From: Melampsora larici-populina 98AG31
Lineage: Eukaryota; Basidiomycota; Pucciniomycetes; Pucciniales; Melampsoraceae
Length of the DNA stretch: 64,000 nt
Assembly (NCBI RefSeq): GCF_000204055.1
Contig: NW_006768779.1
Span: 899,283 to 963,282, forward strand
Direction of reading: 5' to 3'
Shown in pieces: positions 10,980-23,041 of this stretch. The position numbers and the translations under genes were made by a program. The notes beneath the pieces were generated by a model. That model was given only the letters and a program-made list of their open reading frames with translations. It was not told the origin of the DNA and did not search any database. The stretch's first letter is position 1, and every line of letters starts with the position of its first letter.

Positions 10980-13584
10980 ATGCGTCCTCAGACTCTCAAT
11001 CGATTTTTTACGACTACCACCCATAAAATCTTTAGCTCGGTCGCACGCTCAAGAAGGAATGCGAGTACTACCACCAATGATCAACCACGAAATGAATATG
11101 ATGTGATTGTATTGGGAGGTGGTCATGCCGGCACCGAAGCTGCTTCTGGCGCTGCTCGTTGTAATGCATCTACACTGCTTGTTACCAATAGTTGGAAGAC
11201 AGTAGGAGAAATGAGTTGCAATCCGGTATGCTCTCCCTCATTACTTTCCTTGATGACAATCAGTTGAATGGATTTGATTGATCTCACGAATGATTTTTTT
11301 TTCGGCTGTAGTAGAGCTTTGGTGGGATTGGGAAGGGTACATTAGTTCGTGAAATTGATGCTTTGGGTGGTATTTGTGGAAAAGCCTGTGGTTAGTTCTC
11401 GATGACTTCTTTCTTGGTCATCTATGACCCGTTTCTGATGTTGACTTCCAATACATTTATCTCCAGATGAAGCTGGAATCGTTTTTCAAATGCTAAATCG
11501 ATCTAAAGGGCCTGCTGTCTATGGACCTCGAGCACAGATGGATCGTCAATTATATAAACAATCGGTTCAAAATCAACTTCAAAAGTTTAATCAATTGGCT
11601 ATCAAAGAGGGTACTGTTACCGATTTAATCCTCGAACATGACAATCTTCTACATCGATCCTCAGGTCATCAAGCTAGAGTTTCCGGATTGAAATTAGATA
11701 CAGGAGAGATTATCAAATGTAAATCCCTGGTGATTGCTACTGGTACATTTCTTGGAGGAGAAATTCATATCGGAATGAAATCATCACCATTTGGTAGGAT
11801 TGGTGAAAGTTCTAGTACATCACTTTCAAATTCATTAAAAAATGTTGGATTTAAATTAGAACGTCTCAAGACAGGTACTCCTCCACGTTTATTAAAAAAT
11901 ACCATTAATTTTTCAAATTTGTTTATTCAAAATGGAGATCAACCACCTACTCCATTCTCATTTATGAATCAGACAGTTCAAAATGCAACCAATCAATTGT
12001 GTTGTTGGAAAACTCATACTAATGCACAAACTCATGATATTGTTAGAAAGAATTTAGACAAGACAGTTCATATTCGTGAAGAAGTCCGAGGTCAGTCTAT
12101 CTTGATATATATATATATCTCTTTACCAGTTGATCGTTGATGTAGTATGGGATTTGGTGTCAGACTAGGTCCAAGATACTGTCCTTCATTGGAGTCAAAA
12201 GTCGTCAAGTTTCCAGATCGAGATTCTCACATGATTTGGCTTGAACCTGAAGGCTACGAATCGGATTTGATTTATCCTAATGGACTATCTACCACTATCC
12301 CACCTGATGCTCAATTACAGATGTTAAGGTCAATTCAAGGTCTAGAAGCTGTGGAAATTCATCAGCCAGGCTATGGCGTGGAGTATGATCATGTGGACCC
12401 AAAAGAGTTGACAAGTGAGTGGATCATGTTGGTTCTGAAGTTCCCTAACATCGCCTGAATAACCACTTTCTAACTCAGATACGCTCGAAACCAAACGAAT
12501 CAAGGGCTTATTCTTGGCTGGCCAGGTGAGTGTTTCAAAGTATTGAGATCATTTTGGGTTTACAGCTTACTCATCGGATCGGATGAACTCTTGGTTTACA
12601 CAGATCAATGGTACTACTGGTTACGAGGAAGCGGGCGCACAGGGAGTCCTGGCTGGTATCAATGCTGGTCTCTCGTCCCAGAATGCGTTGCCTTTGATCT
12701 TGACTCGAGCGGATTCTTTCATCGGCGTGTTGGTGGATGACCTCATTACAAAGGGTGTTCAAGAGCCATGTGAGTCTCATCAAGAGGCTTTTCGGAATCA
12801 CCAAAATCCTGTAGAATTGACCTTTGGGTACATTTTTGCGCATCAGATCGGATGTTCACAAGTCGGAGTGAATTTAGAGTTTCTTTAAGAGCTGATAATG
12901 CTGATCTACGATTAACCAAGAAAGCTAGACAAGTAGGAGTAATTGATGAGGATCGATGGGCTACGGTTGAACGTACAAAAACTCAAATTGATCGATCAAT
13001 TGAGGCTCTTCAGGCTGTTTGTTTGTCACAAAGGGCTTGGAGTCAAGTGGGAATTAAAGTTAGAGAGGATGCTAGTTTGAAAAGGTGATTCTTTAAGAAT
13101 AACATCCTGTCCTTTCTTTGATGTGCTATTGACTGACTGAATGGATTGATTTCTTGATAGTGCGTTTGATGTGTTACGAGTACAGGGTGTGAAGATTGAA
13201 CAACTCTGCGAGACTGTACCACAGCTCAAAAACGTTGATCCGGATATCTGGCGTAGAATTGAAGTTGAAGGTCAGTTAGATTTTTCATGATCTGATCGTT
13301 TGTTCAAAGCTTCTTACCACTACATTGATATCCAAACAGCTCTTTATCGTCCAATCGCAAATCGTTATGAGCATAACGCGCGTCAATTGGAAGCCGATGA
13401 ATTATGTCGTTTACCACCCAACTTGGATTATCATACACTTGAATACCTTAGTATTGAAGCTCGACATAGGCTTGATAGTGCTAGACCAGAGACTTTGGGA
13501 GCTGCTAAGAGGTTAGAGGGAATCGATCCTAATGCATTGATTTTACTTAGTAAACATCTTAGACAGGTTAAACAGATGATATGA
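10980..13584 (+). CDS. MTO1: Mitochondrial tRNA uridine-modification enzyme MTO1 (MnmG/GidA family)
   Basis: Nine exons (10980-11225, 11315-11390, 11467-12090, 12169-12414, 12479-12525, 12604-12769, 12847-13084, 13161-13270, 13340-13584) sum to exactly 584 codons. The N-terminus is Ser/Thr/Arg-rich as in a mitochondrial presequence. The FAD-binding motif is [14 protein letters not shown]; then SFGGIGKG, the MnmG signature [25 protein letters not shown] and the C-terminal helical domain [18 protein letters not shown]. With the GTPase MSS1 this protein installs the carboxymethylaminomethyl-type group at wobble uridine 34 of mitochondrial tRNAs. Exon 4 must use the TAG at 12166-12168 to join VRG to PRYCPS. 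The protein is a little shorter than animal MTO1. Confidence 0.93.
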
Positions 13585-15001
13585 AATAACCTGAAGTTGT
13601 GATCAACTAGATTGTAACTTATTAAGCTGAACTACAAAAACGATTTTCTTTGAAACGTTGACCCTTTGAAGGTCTTATATACTGACCTTGCTTAGGACAT
13701 GGAAACTATCTTAATGGAACAAGCCTCAAAATGAAACTCATGAGTTTAAGGTAATTAATTTGGTCTTGACAATGAGACTTTTAGCATCATAGAAGCTATT
13801 CAAAGAATACATATGATCTTCGTGAACTCAGGCAATGTGAAAAGAATCCGAGTGAACGGACATATTGTGTATCTCACATCAGTGAAGCAAGAGATGAATC
13901 ATGCAGAGCTAAGATGATGTAGAAATGGATTCAATGGTTTGTAAACTCATCTTTCACCTTTGAGTTCAGCAGATGAATTTTTTTGCCGTTCATTCGTAAA
14001 CTAGAAGAAACTTGTACATACCCTATGTGTTACAAAGACGTGTTGATGGGGAAGCAAATACCTAGGTAATGATTTGATTTCATGACCATTTGGAAGTCAT
14101 TGGCAAGATATCTATCAAAATGTGAACATGCCAACAAAGAAACACGCGGATAACCTTGCGCCACAAAGCATACTTTTATCTCTAGTTGTTTGCCTTAGCG
14201 CCCCCGAGTCAAAGTGCTATGATGTTCTTGGTAGCTGATAGCAGTCATTTGACCTGTCTATTAACATTTGAATGGGTCAGATGTCTTATACAATATCATA
14301 TCATGTGATGGGAAGGGTCTTTGTATCTTTCAAAGGCAAGTTTATGGTCAAGGTATGCCTCCCACGTGTTGGCAAAAGCAAGAAAAAGAAAAGTGGTGAT
14401 AGAAATCAAACAAGGTCATCAGGAAGTTCCCCGCATTCCTCTACATCCCAATCATTGTTGTCAAACACATCATCTGAAATGATATTACAATTAGCATTTA
14501 GATTCCACTTGCACATTGAGCTACTTTAACATCATAAAGTGTACCAATTTAATCAATGGAATGATGTGTGTCAATATTTGTAGTGTGCTCAGATTGGGAG
14601 AGTTGAAAATATTGATTACCAAATCTGGTGGAAGGCCTACAAATCTGACACTATCAAGATTGATAGCAAGTGATATTGTTACTCAAAAAAAACCCATCAT
14701 CTGATTTGAAGAATTTTGCATATGTTGGATTGGAGTGTATCTGATTTAGCTTTTGGAAGAGATCTCTCGGGGTTGAATAATTTATGTGCTTGAGATATTT
14801 CTTCTGAAAGAACGTTGATCATGTTGCTCATATGAAGTTTATTTATGATGTGTTCCTTTTAATCACTGATCAAGTTTTTCAATAAAAAGTGTCCTCTTTG
14901 TGAGGAAATTATATACAAGAGGCCCAAGAAGCAGGTAATGAAAAGTGATGTATCCGTGTCCATAAAAGGGTTTAAAGGGAAGAAAAGTCAAATAATGCTG
15001 T
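13585..15001. other. Intergenic, no gene supported
   Basis: About 1.4 kb with only short open frames. One at 14272-14529 encodes a Lys/Ser-rich run (GKSKKKKSGDRNQ) but has no domain, partner exon or codon pattern that convinces me. It is probably old repeat sequence plus the 3' flank of the secreted-protein gene. Confidence 0.4.
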
Positions 15002-15865
15002 TCATAAATCATCATAAACGGGTACAGGCGGTGGATTAGGGAGCGGTAAAGGTGCGTATGCAGGTGGTGGGGGTGGATTGATAGCCTTTTCAAACCGGAA
15101 ATACATTGTTTCGTCCCCACCGCAATGGGGGCAGGCAGTACGTCGAACCAATTGCACAGAACCGTACTAAGATGAAGCAAAACAAAATGTAAGATGTATG
15201 ACCTGCAAGTGCAACTGATACTAGAATAAGCTTACTTTTCCTGCACAGGTTCCTTTTGACCAGTCAAATACATTCAAGATATCTGAGTAGTGACTTTTTT
15301 GAGCAACGGCCACATAAATCAATCACATCAGTTTCTTAAGTTGTCTGTATATTGGTATGAGCCAAGTTTGGATCCATATTTCCACTTACAGGCTGATTCT
15401 CTCCGTATTTTTTGTCTCTATTATGAACTGAATCGCATGTTTCCGAGAATTGGTAGTGTAAGATACTATATTTTGTAATCTGTACTTAGATATCTCAAAA
15501 GGTTGCTTACCGTACATTGTCCTTTTGTTCGGGTGTATGTTATTTCATCGTGGTCGAGATGGCCTGTCTCTTTGAAGATGTCGTAGATGACCATCTGATC
15601 ATATATCCTATAAATCCAATTGTTTAGATGTGCAATTGATATATATATCAGCAAAAGATGATAAATGTAAGACTGCGAGTCTTGTACAATCCAGCTTAGT
15701 AAGGTATAATAGTTTACCTCCTTATTAGATAGTGACTTACCCAGCGCAATCCGGGTCCGGGGGTGGATCTGGCCCATCGTAGCACTGTATCTGATCTTTT
15801 GCCCTCTGTTGACTGAGATCAAACATGAGGATGAGGGAGAAAAGACCGAGAAAATTGAGTTTCAT
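15002..15865 (-). CDS. Predicted small secreted protein with CPHCGG motif and Pro-rich tail
   Basis: Five exons on the minus strand: 15865-15741, 15607-15511, 15479 to about 15390, 15282-15236 and 15166-15002. The first exon starts MKLNFLGLFSLILMFDLS, a good signal peptide, followed by QCYDGPDPPPDPDC. Exons 2 and 3 read YDIFKETGHLDHDEITYT and FSETCDSVHNRDKKYGEN. The last exon has ACPHCGGDETMYFRF and a proline-rich end (PPPPPAYAPLPLPNPPPVP). Phases agree except between exons 3 and 4, where the simple donor at 15389 gives a stop; a weaker GTGGAA donor a few bases on would repair it. About 170 residues with several Cys fits a fungal secreted or effector-like protein. I do not recognise a named family, and function is unknown. 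Confidence 0.6.
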
Positions 15866-18108
15866 AGTGGGAGGTCTGTAAGGTGAAAGGTTTCCGTTTG
15901 AAACCGTGATCAGCGAGGTTTAATTTTTCGATTTCTTGTTTAATAGCTGTACTGGAAGCCGATATGAATATTTATTTTAGATAAATTTTAACAATACGTA
16001 TCAAACTTGATGTGAAAGGATAATGATATGGATATGCAGATGATATGCCGTAAAGAGGTCCTGGTCTGCTCTCTTCTTGAATCTTATAGTGTGCGTAGTT
16101 CATGGTGAGCATCAAAACATCATGTGTCAGGTTTAGCATGACGTTCCACAGAGTGGATGAATCACGGTGCGAGTCACCTCGACGTTGATTTTTTGCGGGT
16201 TGCTCTGTCAGGTTTCGCCGGTGATGTTGGAAGTGACTTCAAGTGAGAGGAATATCTTGTCTCATAACTCGACGTCATATCGGATCATCGTCTTTGATTG
16301 GTTGGGCTTTGACTCGCCGAAGCAGAATGGTAATGCTTGGGAGAAAAGTTTGTGAAACGCGTTTGGACGAGATGCTGATCAGTTGCCGAGGAAATCGTTA
16401 CAGTCAACTCGGAAGACTTCGAGCAATGTTGGACACAAAACAGTGCCAACTCGAGCAAATCGGTGAGGAATTTGGGACAAGTTACTCTGGATTGTGTATC
16501 TCACGAGATCCTCCTCTCGTATCGTATCGGGAGGGGAGTCCAAATTCTTGAGCAAGTGTTGGACGAAAAAAACGAGCAGTGACGCAAGACGGGATTCTAT
16601 GGCTCGAAAGGGGGATTTTGTCCTATCAGTGACAGAGCCCGAACTTCACTGGAACTGCTTCATTCATATTTTCCGACATTTCTTCCTAGAAGTGTCTTAA
16701 TTTATTAACGATCTAGTTCACCGAAGAAGCCTTTTAAGCAGGGGAGGTCAAGTTATAAGTATTCGAGCAAATTGTGAAGAAAAGAAGAGCTGCGATTCCA
16801 AAGGATGGCTATAATGTGATATTTTCTAAACCTCTCTAGCCTCAAGCAGTAGGGCATTCATCTTTCCGTTGCTTTCAAGCAAGGCGTCGGAGTGGCCCGC
16901 TTTGTTTATCATCTATGAGGAGAATACTTCTTCCAAATTCAGCTTGACGACAACCTTACGGCTCTTCAGTAGGCAAAACGTTGAACTCTTCAGCCACTTC
17001 GGTCCTCCAAAGGTCTCTCTGTTTCACAGATGATAATTTGCAGGACAGTTGTTCAAGCGCTCTATTCATGATTCAGCTTCGGGAGACGTAGACTTCGAGA
17101 GACAGATATCTTGATCAACTGGATGATCACTGGATGACCAAGAGTAAACGGTGCGATTGCTCCAACATCATGGCCAAGGATCGAGCTGTGAGCCGTTAGT
17201 CTGTGTGAGGCAAGCAGGACGAAACAAATCCAGCTCATGGGAGCGACCGAGCATAGTGCCATGGTCTAGAAGGATGCACAGATCGGTTCCAGAGTTTGAC
17301 ACCTTTTGGCACTGTTTGAACGCATCCGCAATCAGTTCTTTAGCTGGAAACGCCATTTCAACGCTTTTTGAGCCCAGATGAGTGTTTCCAAACACGTCAT
17401 ACTTTATCATGAGACGCTCTGTCGCAATCTGTTTGATATACGTATATCTCAGAGTGAACTAGAGTGATATGGTGTGAGCATCAGTGGGTGTGAGTAGGTG
17501 TGAGTGGTTTCTTCTCCGCCACGTAGCTTTTTTTTACTTCGCGATGATGCCGATTGAGTGTTGAGTTTTAGTAATCCAGGGCAGTGTTGCCGGCTGGTCA
17601 TCTTTGCCTGAATTATCTCTCAACATCCAGTGCTAGTGCTCATCAGCCACAACAAAGACCAAGATTAAATTAGTTTCATCACTTCTCCTTGTCCCATGAT
17701 ATGAAATTCAAACCATTTTAAACAATAGACCTTTTGGAGCTTTTTGGTATGCCTCTATTTGCCTCGATTCATCTCAATTCGGCGTAGTCTTCCTTGCATG
17801 TGACACGACAAACTTCTGAACTATTGGTTTAACTTGATTACAACAACTTGCACTTCAAACCTAGTGCCGTAGGGAGGTCAATAAACTTGCCCCTCAATTT
17901 GGTCTGCATCTCTTGACCATCACAATCGAATCACGCCCCCTGTTTGTTTGCTTATATCGATTTCGAAGCCGAAGAGCTATCTAGGCCTATAACAAACCTC
18001 AAAACCCGCCTGTCGAGATACTTTTATCTGATCATCGTGAAGATCGTTACATTGTGAGCGTAAGAACCTCTGGACGATTAACCATCCACTTTCAGCAAAA
18101 GCAGCCAT
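15866..18108. other. Gene-poor stretch upstream of the protoglobin gene
   Basis: No gene is supported in 2.2 kb. A 62-codon frame at 16167-16355 begins with a signal-peptide-like run (MRVTSTLIFCGLLCQVSP) but cannot be extended convincingly. On the minus strand at about 16840-17410, fragments such as GHSDALLESNGKMNALLLEA weakly recall the C-terminal end of ABC-transporter ATPase domains, in broken frames and without Walker motifs. This may be a decayed gene. Confidence 0.35.
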
Positions 18109-19796
18109 ATGGATCCACACACTGTGACCAGAGCGGAACTCAATGGCGATTTGGAAGCCCGGGTGACTTACATGAAATCCTTTCTAGAGTTCACCGATGG
18201 TCAGCCGCTTGATTCTGGTACTATCTGACTCGCATAATTTTGATTTCTGAACTCGATTTTCTTTTGGTGTGACAGAGGACTGTGAAATCATGAAGGCTGT
18301 CAGACCAATTGCGAAGCCGTTGGTTCCAGAAATCGTTGCATCAGCTTGTCAGTTTTGAATTTTTCATAAGCAAGAATTGGACGCGCATAGTCTCACAATC
18401 TACGTTATGTGTTGTTTTGGGCCCAGATAACAAGCTTCTCTCTTATGAGTGCTGCAAGATTGCGTTTTTCCCTCGCAAAGACGGTGCTCAAGGTACGCAT
18501 GGAACCCTCGATGATCTGGTAGGAGACGCCAATGCAATCACGATTGATTCGGCCACCATCCGAATCAGGTGAGTTTCTTTATTAGCATGCGGAATCATAC
18601 GCAATTGATGGCTCCCAACTGGCTCCATCATGCTCATTTTTTGTGGTCATAGGCGAAACATTCTGGAAAAATGGGCAATGAAGGTGCTCCACGTACCCTT
18701 TACGCCTCATTACCAACAACTCAGAGATGCGTATCATTGACAATATTTTTATGTCTCTCCAATCACGCTGTAGATCTTCACTTCTGATTACAATGAGATG
18801 GAGGTGAGCTACATTTGACCTATATCTACCGCAGTGGGATTATTCGCTCCTGTAGTACATATCACGTCTGTCTCACAAAGAAAAGTACTTGGCTGACATT
18901 GTCTCGTCGGAATCAAAGATATTCGAGTTCTTCAACCGTATTGGTATTCAGCATGTTGGTGGTGCAAGGGTTTTTAGCGCCGGCAAGAAGAAGCCTCTAT
19001 TCGTAGACTGTGAGCCATTGTTCCTGTCATATCCTAAACTTGGTTAGTCTTCTGAACCCTTGCAGAGTTGGCGAATAAAGATATACATTTAGCTATGGTA
19101 AGCCCCTTCAGACGTTGTCCCACATCACCCTCAACTAATCGCGCATCTTCTTTGCGCAATGTCAGACCTTGGGGTACATCACCGATCGAATGACTGCTGC
19201 GATCCTTACCTTACCCGAATCCACATGGCCGCTGCAGAAAAAGACTCGGGCGGTTCGGGCGTTTCACAAGATTGGTTGGATCCATAACGATCTCTTGGCT
19301 AGGCATCATGTGAGCCTGAAAAGTTCTTCCTTCAATCTACATTTGTGAAATCGATGATGAATGAAAAATTAATCAAATCTTTATACATATCCAGACGGAA
19401 GAAGCTTACGCGGGTAGCACATTTAGCAGCCCGCTCTGTTCATCTCCTGCGGTTTTCGCAGCACCTGAACACAGTACTCCACCGACGAATCCCATTGTTT
19501 CAGGTTCAGGCTGCTGTCCTATGCAGGAAGATAGCCTTGAGGCCGAACCTCCGATTCCAGTTGCTAATGGGACCATAGGAAGCTGCTTTTCAAACTACCG
19601 CGCGGACTCTGGCTGGAATAGCGATGTCTTATCTGGACACTCCAACTACCCTAATCCATGCGAACCTCCGACTGCCAGGCTGATGGACAGTCATTCGCAC
19701 TCCCAACAGTACAGTGGCCTTGGGTTTGAACGAACTTATTCAGGCAATGAAACCGACCACCTTCCAATGCATTCAAAGGGTGATTACTCGACCTGA
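18109..19796 (+). CDS. Protoglobin / globin-coupled-sensor-type globin with long C-terminal tail
   Basis: Exons: 18109-18199, 18276-18347, 18427-18568, 18653-18692, 18774-18803, 18856-19002, 19068-19097, 19166-19309, 19395-19796 (366 codons). The N-terminal half follows the sensor-globin pattern: RVTYMKSFLEFTDEDCEIM, PLVPEIVASAYNKLLSYE, ILEKWAMKVLHIFTSDYNEM, then FFNRIGIQHVGG, whose His should be the heme-proximal ligand, and LAMTLGYITDRM. Single-domain sensor globins are known from fungi; they bind heme and diatomic gases, and the role here is unknown. A tail of about 135 residues rich in Ser/Pro/Asn/Cys (SGCCPMQ) follows, predicted disordered. The junction of exons 6 and 7 is uncertain: the better-looking donor at 19010 with acceptor 19065 creates TAG, so I used donor 19003 and the AG two bases later. 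Confidence 0.7.
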
Positions 19797-21014
19797 TCCG
19801 ATGGCTGTGATTCTTGATCAACATATAGCTGACTTTGCTTCGCTTTCACCGTAAATCTCGACCTCTTAATTGCGCATTCGATCAACACCCGCAGCTTCTA
19901 CACCCCCCAAATCAGCCACAAAGCGAAACATGTTGAAGATACGGGCAGCATCAAAACTTTTTTCTAGTTCTTGATCATTGTATAGCTTTTACTATAGGAC
20001 TCACGTGAGTACGGATCTAATGAGACCATTCATAAAACTCACTCGTCAGCCCTACCCATTGACATTTGACTTCCATGGTCCCATGTGCGCAATATTAATA
20101 TCAGAAGTGCTTCAGAACCCATTTATTGTATCGGCCTGAACTCATTAAGCGCTTACATGAAACGATCTCATCTATCTCATCGAATTTGTTCATATCACAT
20201 CTCTCTTCTGATCGTGTCACATAGATCATTAAACAATTATCCATCTCTTTTTACAATCAATGACTCTAGGAAGATGACCCTCTGGGATATACATTGGTTG
20301 TGTTTGATCTCAATTCACTTTTAAAAGACAGTCTTAATCACAAGAGTCATCAGATCCACATCTTCTCAAGCATTTGATACATGGCCCACCATGTGTCACC
20401 CTGCCCAGACAGTTTCTTGGCTATAAGACAGCCAGATGGTTAATGGATGTGCTTAGCCTTGAAATTCAAACTTAAACTGCCCTAATCCGGTTGGTGTTTC
20501 AAAAATATGAAATGTTTGAAATGCAATGGCTTTTTTTAAGTTCTGTCTTGAATGTCTTGATCATTCTCAAAAGGTAAATGCCAAATAGGCTTATGTAGTA
20601 CTCATGAATGTTGGGCAGAGTTGTAAAATGTGAACTGACACCTTGATCAAATCAAGATTGCTCATAGGAAGACTACATAGACGAAAACATGTGACATTGA
20701 CAATTTCCATTGATTCAGAACAATCAGAGTAGTTAAAATATTCAAAGAGAAACTACCAAAGTTGTGACAATATTGTCATAGAGTCACTCAGCTTACAAAT
20801 CAGCTGGCGTACAAAAAACAAATCGATGCAATGATGGCTAAGAGAAGGAGAAAGCAAGATAGCTTCAAACTTTGATAAGGGGAATGCGTAGAAGAGTCTT
20901 CTAGAGGAAAGAAATCCTTGCATTTTATTGTTATAATAAGGTGTACGTTTACCTCCACCTAAAGCCCTCCTGAACTTGCCATATACGTTGATTGCATTGG
21001 CATTTACCAGATCA
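19797..21014. other. Intergenic, no gene seen
   Basis: AT-rich spacer between the protoglobin and the small secreted-protein gene. Open frames are short, lack features and lie in the 3' flanks of both genes. Confidence 0.45.
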
Positions 21015-21486
21015 TCAACAACAGGGTCCATAAGGACATATAGGGCAGAGTACGCCATCAGGGGAACGAGTCTTGAGGCTTGAGCTAGTGAGATTTTTTT
21101 TGTGTAGAGACGGGTATGATATAAATCAGTCAAACAATTAACAAGAGTGGAGTGACACGAGTTGTTTCTCAAAAAGTTCACTTACGATCTCTTTTCGATG
21201 ATGGGAGTAAACTCTACAGATCGTCCTTGTAGGACTTCACCAGTGACACTGAGATCAAGCAAGTCATGTGTTAGATAAATTTTCTGAGAGTGGTTGCAGC
21301 AACACAGAGAAAGATGTCAAGGCTCTTGCTCACGTTTCGTCAACTTGGACAGGGCTGGCGGAGATTGTGGCTGCAAGAATATAGAGAGGGTTGAGTAAGA
21401 TTGAATACAAATGGAGATATGGATTAGTCCCTATGAATTCACTGACCTGCTAGAACAGCAGCAATGACGAATTTGAAGAAAAGCAT
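21015..21486 (-). CDS. Small secreted cysteine-rich protein (69 aa)
   Basis: Four exons (21486-21447, 21370-21334, 21248-21186, 21084-21015) sum to exactly 70 codons. The N-terminus MLFFKFVIAAVLAATISASP is a strong signal peptide with a likely cut after SAS. The short mature part contains a Kex2-like dibasic KR (IIEKRSS) and ends in LCPICPYGPCC, giving four cysteines in the last ten residues. The coding region stops in the middle of a much longer open stretch in another frame, which I regard as chance. A TATA-like element lies about 120 bp upstream. Size, secretion signal, possible Kex2 processing and terminal Cys cluster resemble secreted effector or peptide precursors of plant-associated fungi. 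No homologue is recognised and no function is assigned. Confidence 0.66.
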
Positions 21487-21603
21487 GACAAATTCTTAAT
21501 TTTTGAGGAATGAGACAGGTTTGATGGGATATTTCAAAATGTAAGGTCTGGAGGAGACTGATAAGTTTTGGTGTGAGAGGGAATGAAGGACATGTTGAAG
21601 GGT

Positions 21604-22576
21604 CCCTTATATAACTTTTGTAATCCTACACGAAACCAGAAGAGAACCACTCGACCAACCATAAATAAAACATTTAGACCCAACACTTAATAATTTGCTT
21701 CCGGTTTGTTCATGTTATGTTTTTTTTGATAACGTGAGCTGAATGTCATCAGATTTTTGGATGAAAAGGACACAGCCTGGCACAGCTATAGTATTAGTGA
21801 GCAACAAGAAGATTGTGAAGTGTGTTCAAATTGCGAGATACTATTAACGTGATATATCTCTGATTTGACTTGTGTGAATCAGGCAAAGGCGGTGAAGTGG
21901 AAAGTTCTTGGAAGAATAAGATGAGAACTAGGACATCAGATATGAATAGTTTGTGTGTGAGGTGCAGAAGAGTCCAATAGTCAAGGATCAAATTTGAAAT
22001 CGAGTCCAATAGTCAAGAATTGAAATTGAAGCAGCTGTGTTGTCTCGACTTCTTCGTAGGTGATGGTGGCAGTGGAGGACGAGGTGTAAAGTGGAGAAAT
22101 CTAAGCTTAACGCGCCCTTTGTAATCCTACACGAAACCAGAGAATTACTCAACCAACCATAAATAACTTATTTAGACCCAACATTTACAAATTTGCTTCC
22201 GGTTCGCTCATTTTAGGTATCTTTAATAACGTGCTTGGATGAAAAGGACACGGCCTGGCACAGCTATAGTATTACTATTAGTGAGCAACAAGAAGATCGT
22301 AACGCATGAGCAAACACCAATAAGTTAGGTTCCACAAGTGTGTTCAGATTGCAAGATACTGGGATATATCTCTGATTTGGACTCTTGTGAATCAGGTAAA
22401 GGCGGTGAAGTGAAAAGTTCTGGAAAGAATAAGATGAGAATACTAGGACGTCAGATATAATTAGTTTGCGCGTGAGGTGTAGAAAGTGGTGACAAAGTTG
22501 AGTCCGATAGTCAAGAATAGAAATTGAGCTTTGGAAGTGATGGTGGCGGTGAAGGACGAGATAAGTAAAGTGGAGA
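21604..22576. repeat. Tandem duplication of about 470 bp upstream of a secreted-protein gene
   Basis: Copy A (about 21604-22099) and copy B (about 22115-22576) align through their whole length with small gaps. Shared landmarks in the same order: GTAATCCTACACGAAACCAG, CCAACCATAAATAA, TTTGCTTCCGGTT, TGGATGAAAAGGACAC, GTGAGCAACAAGAAGAT, GATATATCTCTGATTTG, AAAGGCGGTGAAGTG and GAATAAGATGAGAA. They sit directly behind the start of the 69-aa secreted-protein gene, so they duplicate its promoter region or mark a lost neighbouring paralogue. Confidence 0.8.
21607..21614 (-). promoter_or_regulatory. TATA-like element of the 69-aa secreted-protein gene
   Basis: TTATATAA on the minus strand, about 120 bp before the start codon at 21486. 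The duplicated copy of this promoter (22115 onward) lacks the ATATAA part, so only the proximal copy keeps the box. Confidence 0.4.
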
Positions 22577-23041
22577 CTTCACTTGGAGAGCAAATGAGAT
22601 GAATTCGTTTGGGAGATTGTTGTCATCCATGCTAGGCTATACAGCATATGGTTAGAGAACTTTTCGTATCTCATTTGATTGACCGCATCCCAAAGGTATT
22701 TATCCTCCAACCTTCAACTTTAGTCAATTGGTTCACCTTGATGACATGCCACAATCAGTCTTGAACCAATTTACCTCCCATCTTAATCATGAGTTGAATG
22801 AGAGTTTGCCAGCTGGGATGACTGTTGAACAAGCTGAAGGGGTGAGGGCTATGCAGATCTGAACGCAGGACCGTAGTTTTTGGTGAAAGGAACCCCTTTT
22901 CCGGGGAGATGGGCAAATGACCGACCCGATGTTTGGCCAATTCAAAGTGAAAGTCCAAATCCGATTGTTGACGTGAAATCCCAATCGATCTGAAACATCA
23001 CCAAGCTATATGTATGCGCCATTTCATCAATTTCACTTTAA
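22577..23041. other. Promoter region of the nucleotide-sugar transporter
   Basis: Non-coding spacer. Overlapping minus-strand frames at 22755-22984 have no recognisable features. Confidence 0.4.

Noticed and set aside
10721..11026. 101-codon frame upstream of MTO1
   Set aside because: It ends inside the MTO1 presequence exon in a different frame and has no domain; probably chance in the promoter.
14272..14529. 85-codon Lys/Ser-rich frame
   Set aside because: No start context, partner exon or domain; low-complexity sequence alone is not enough.
16840..17410. Weak ABC-transporter-like fragments on the minus strand
   Set aside because: Similarity is limited to short helical patterns in broken frames, with no Walker A, Walker B or signature motif.
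20753..21181. 142-codon minus-strand frame
   Set aside because: It overlaps the last exon and intron of the 69-aa secreted-protein gene in another frame; the spliced model with a signal peptide is better supported.
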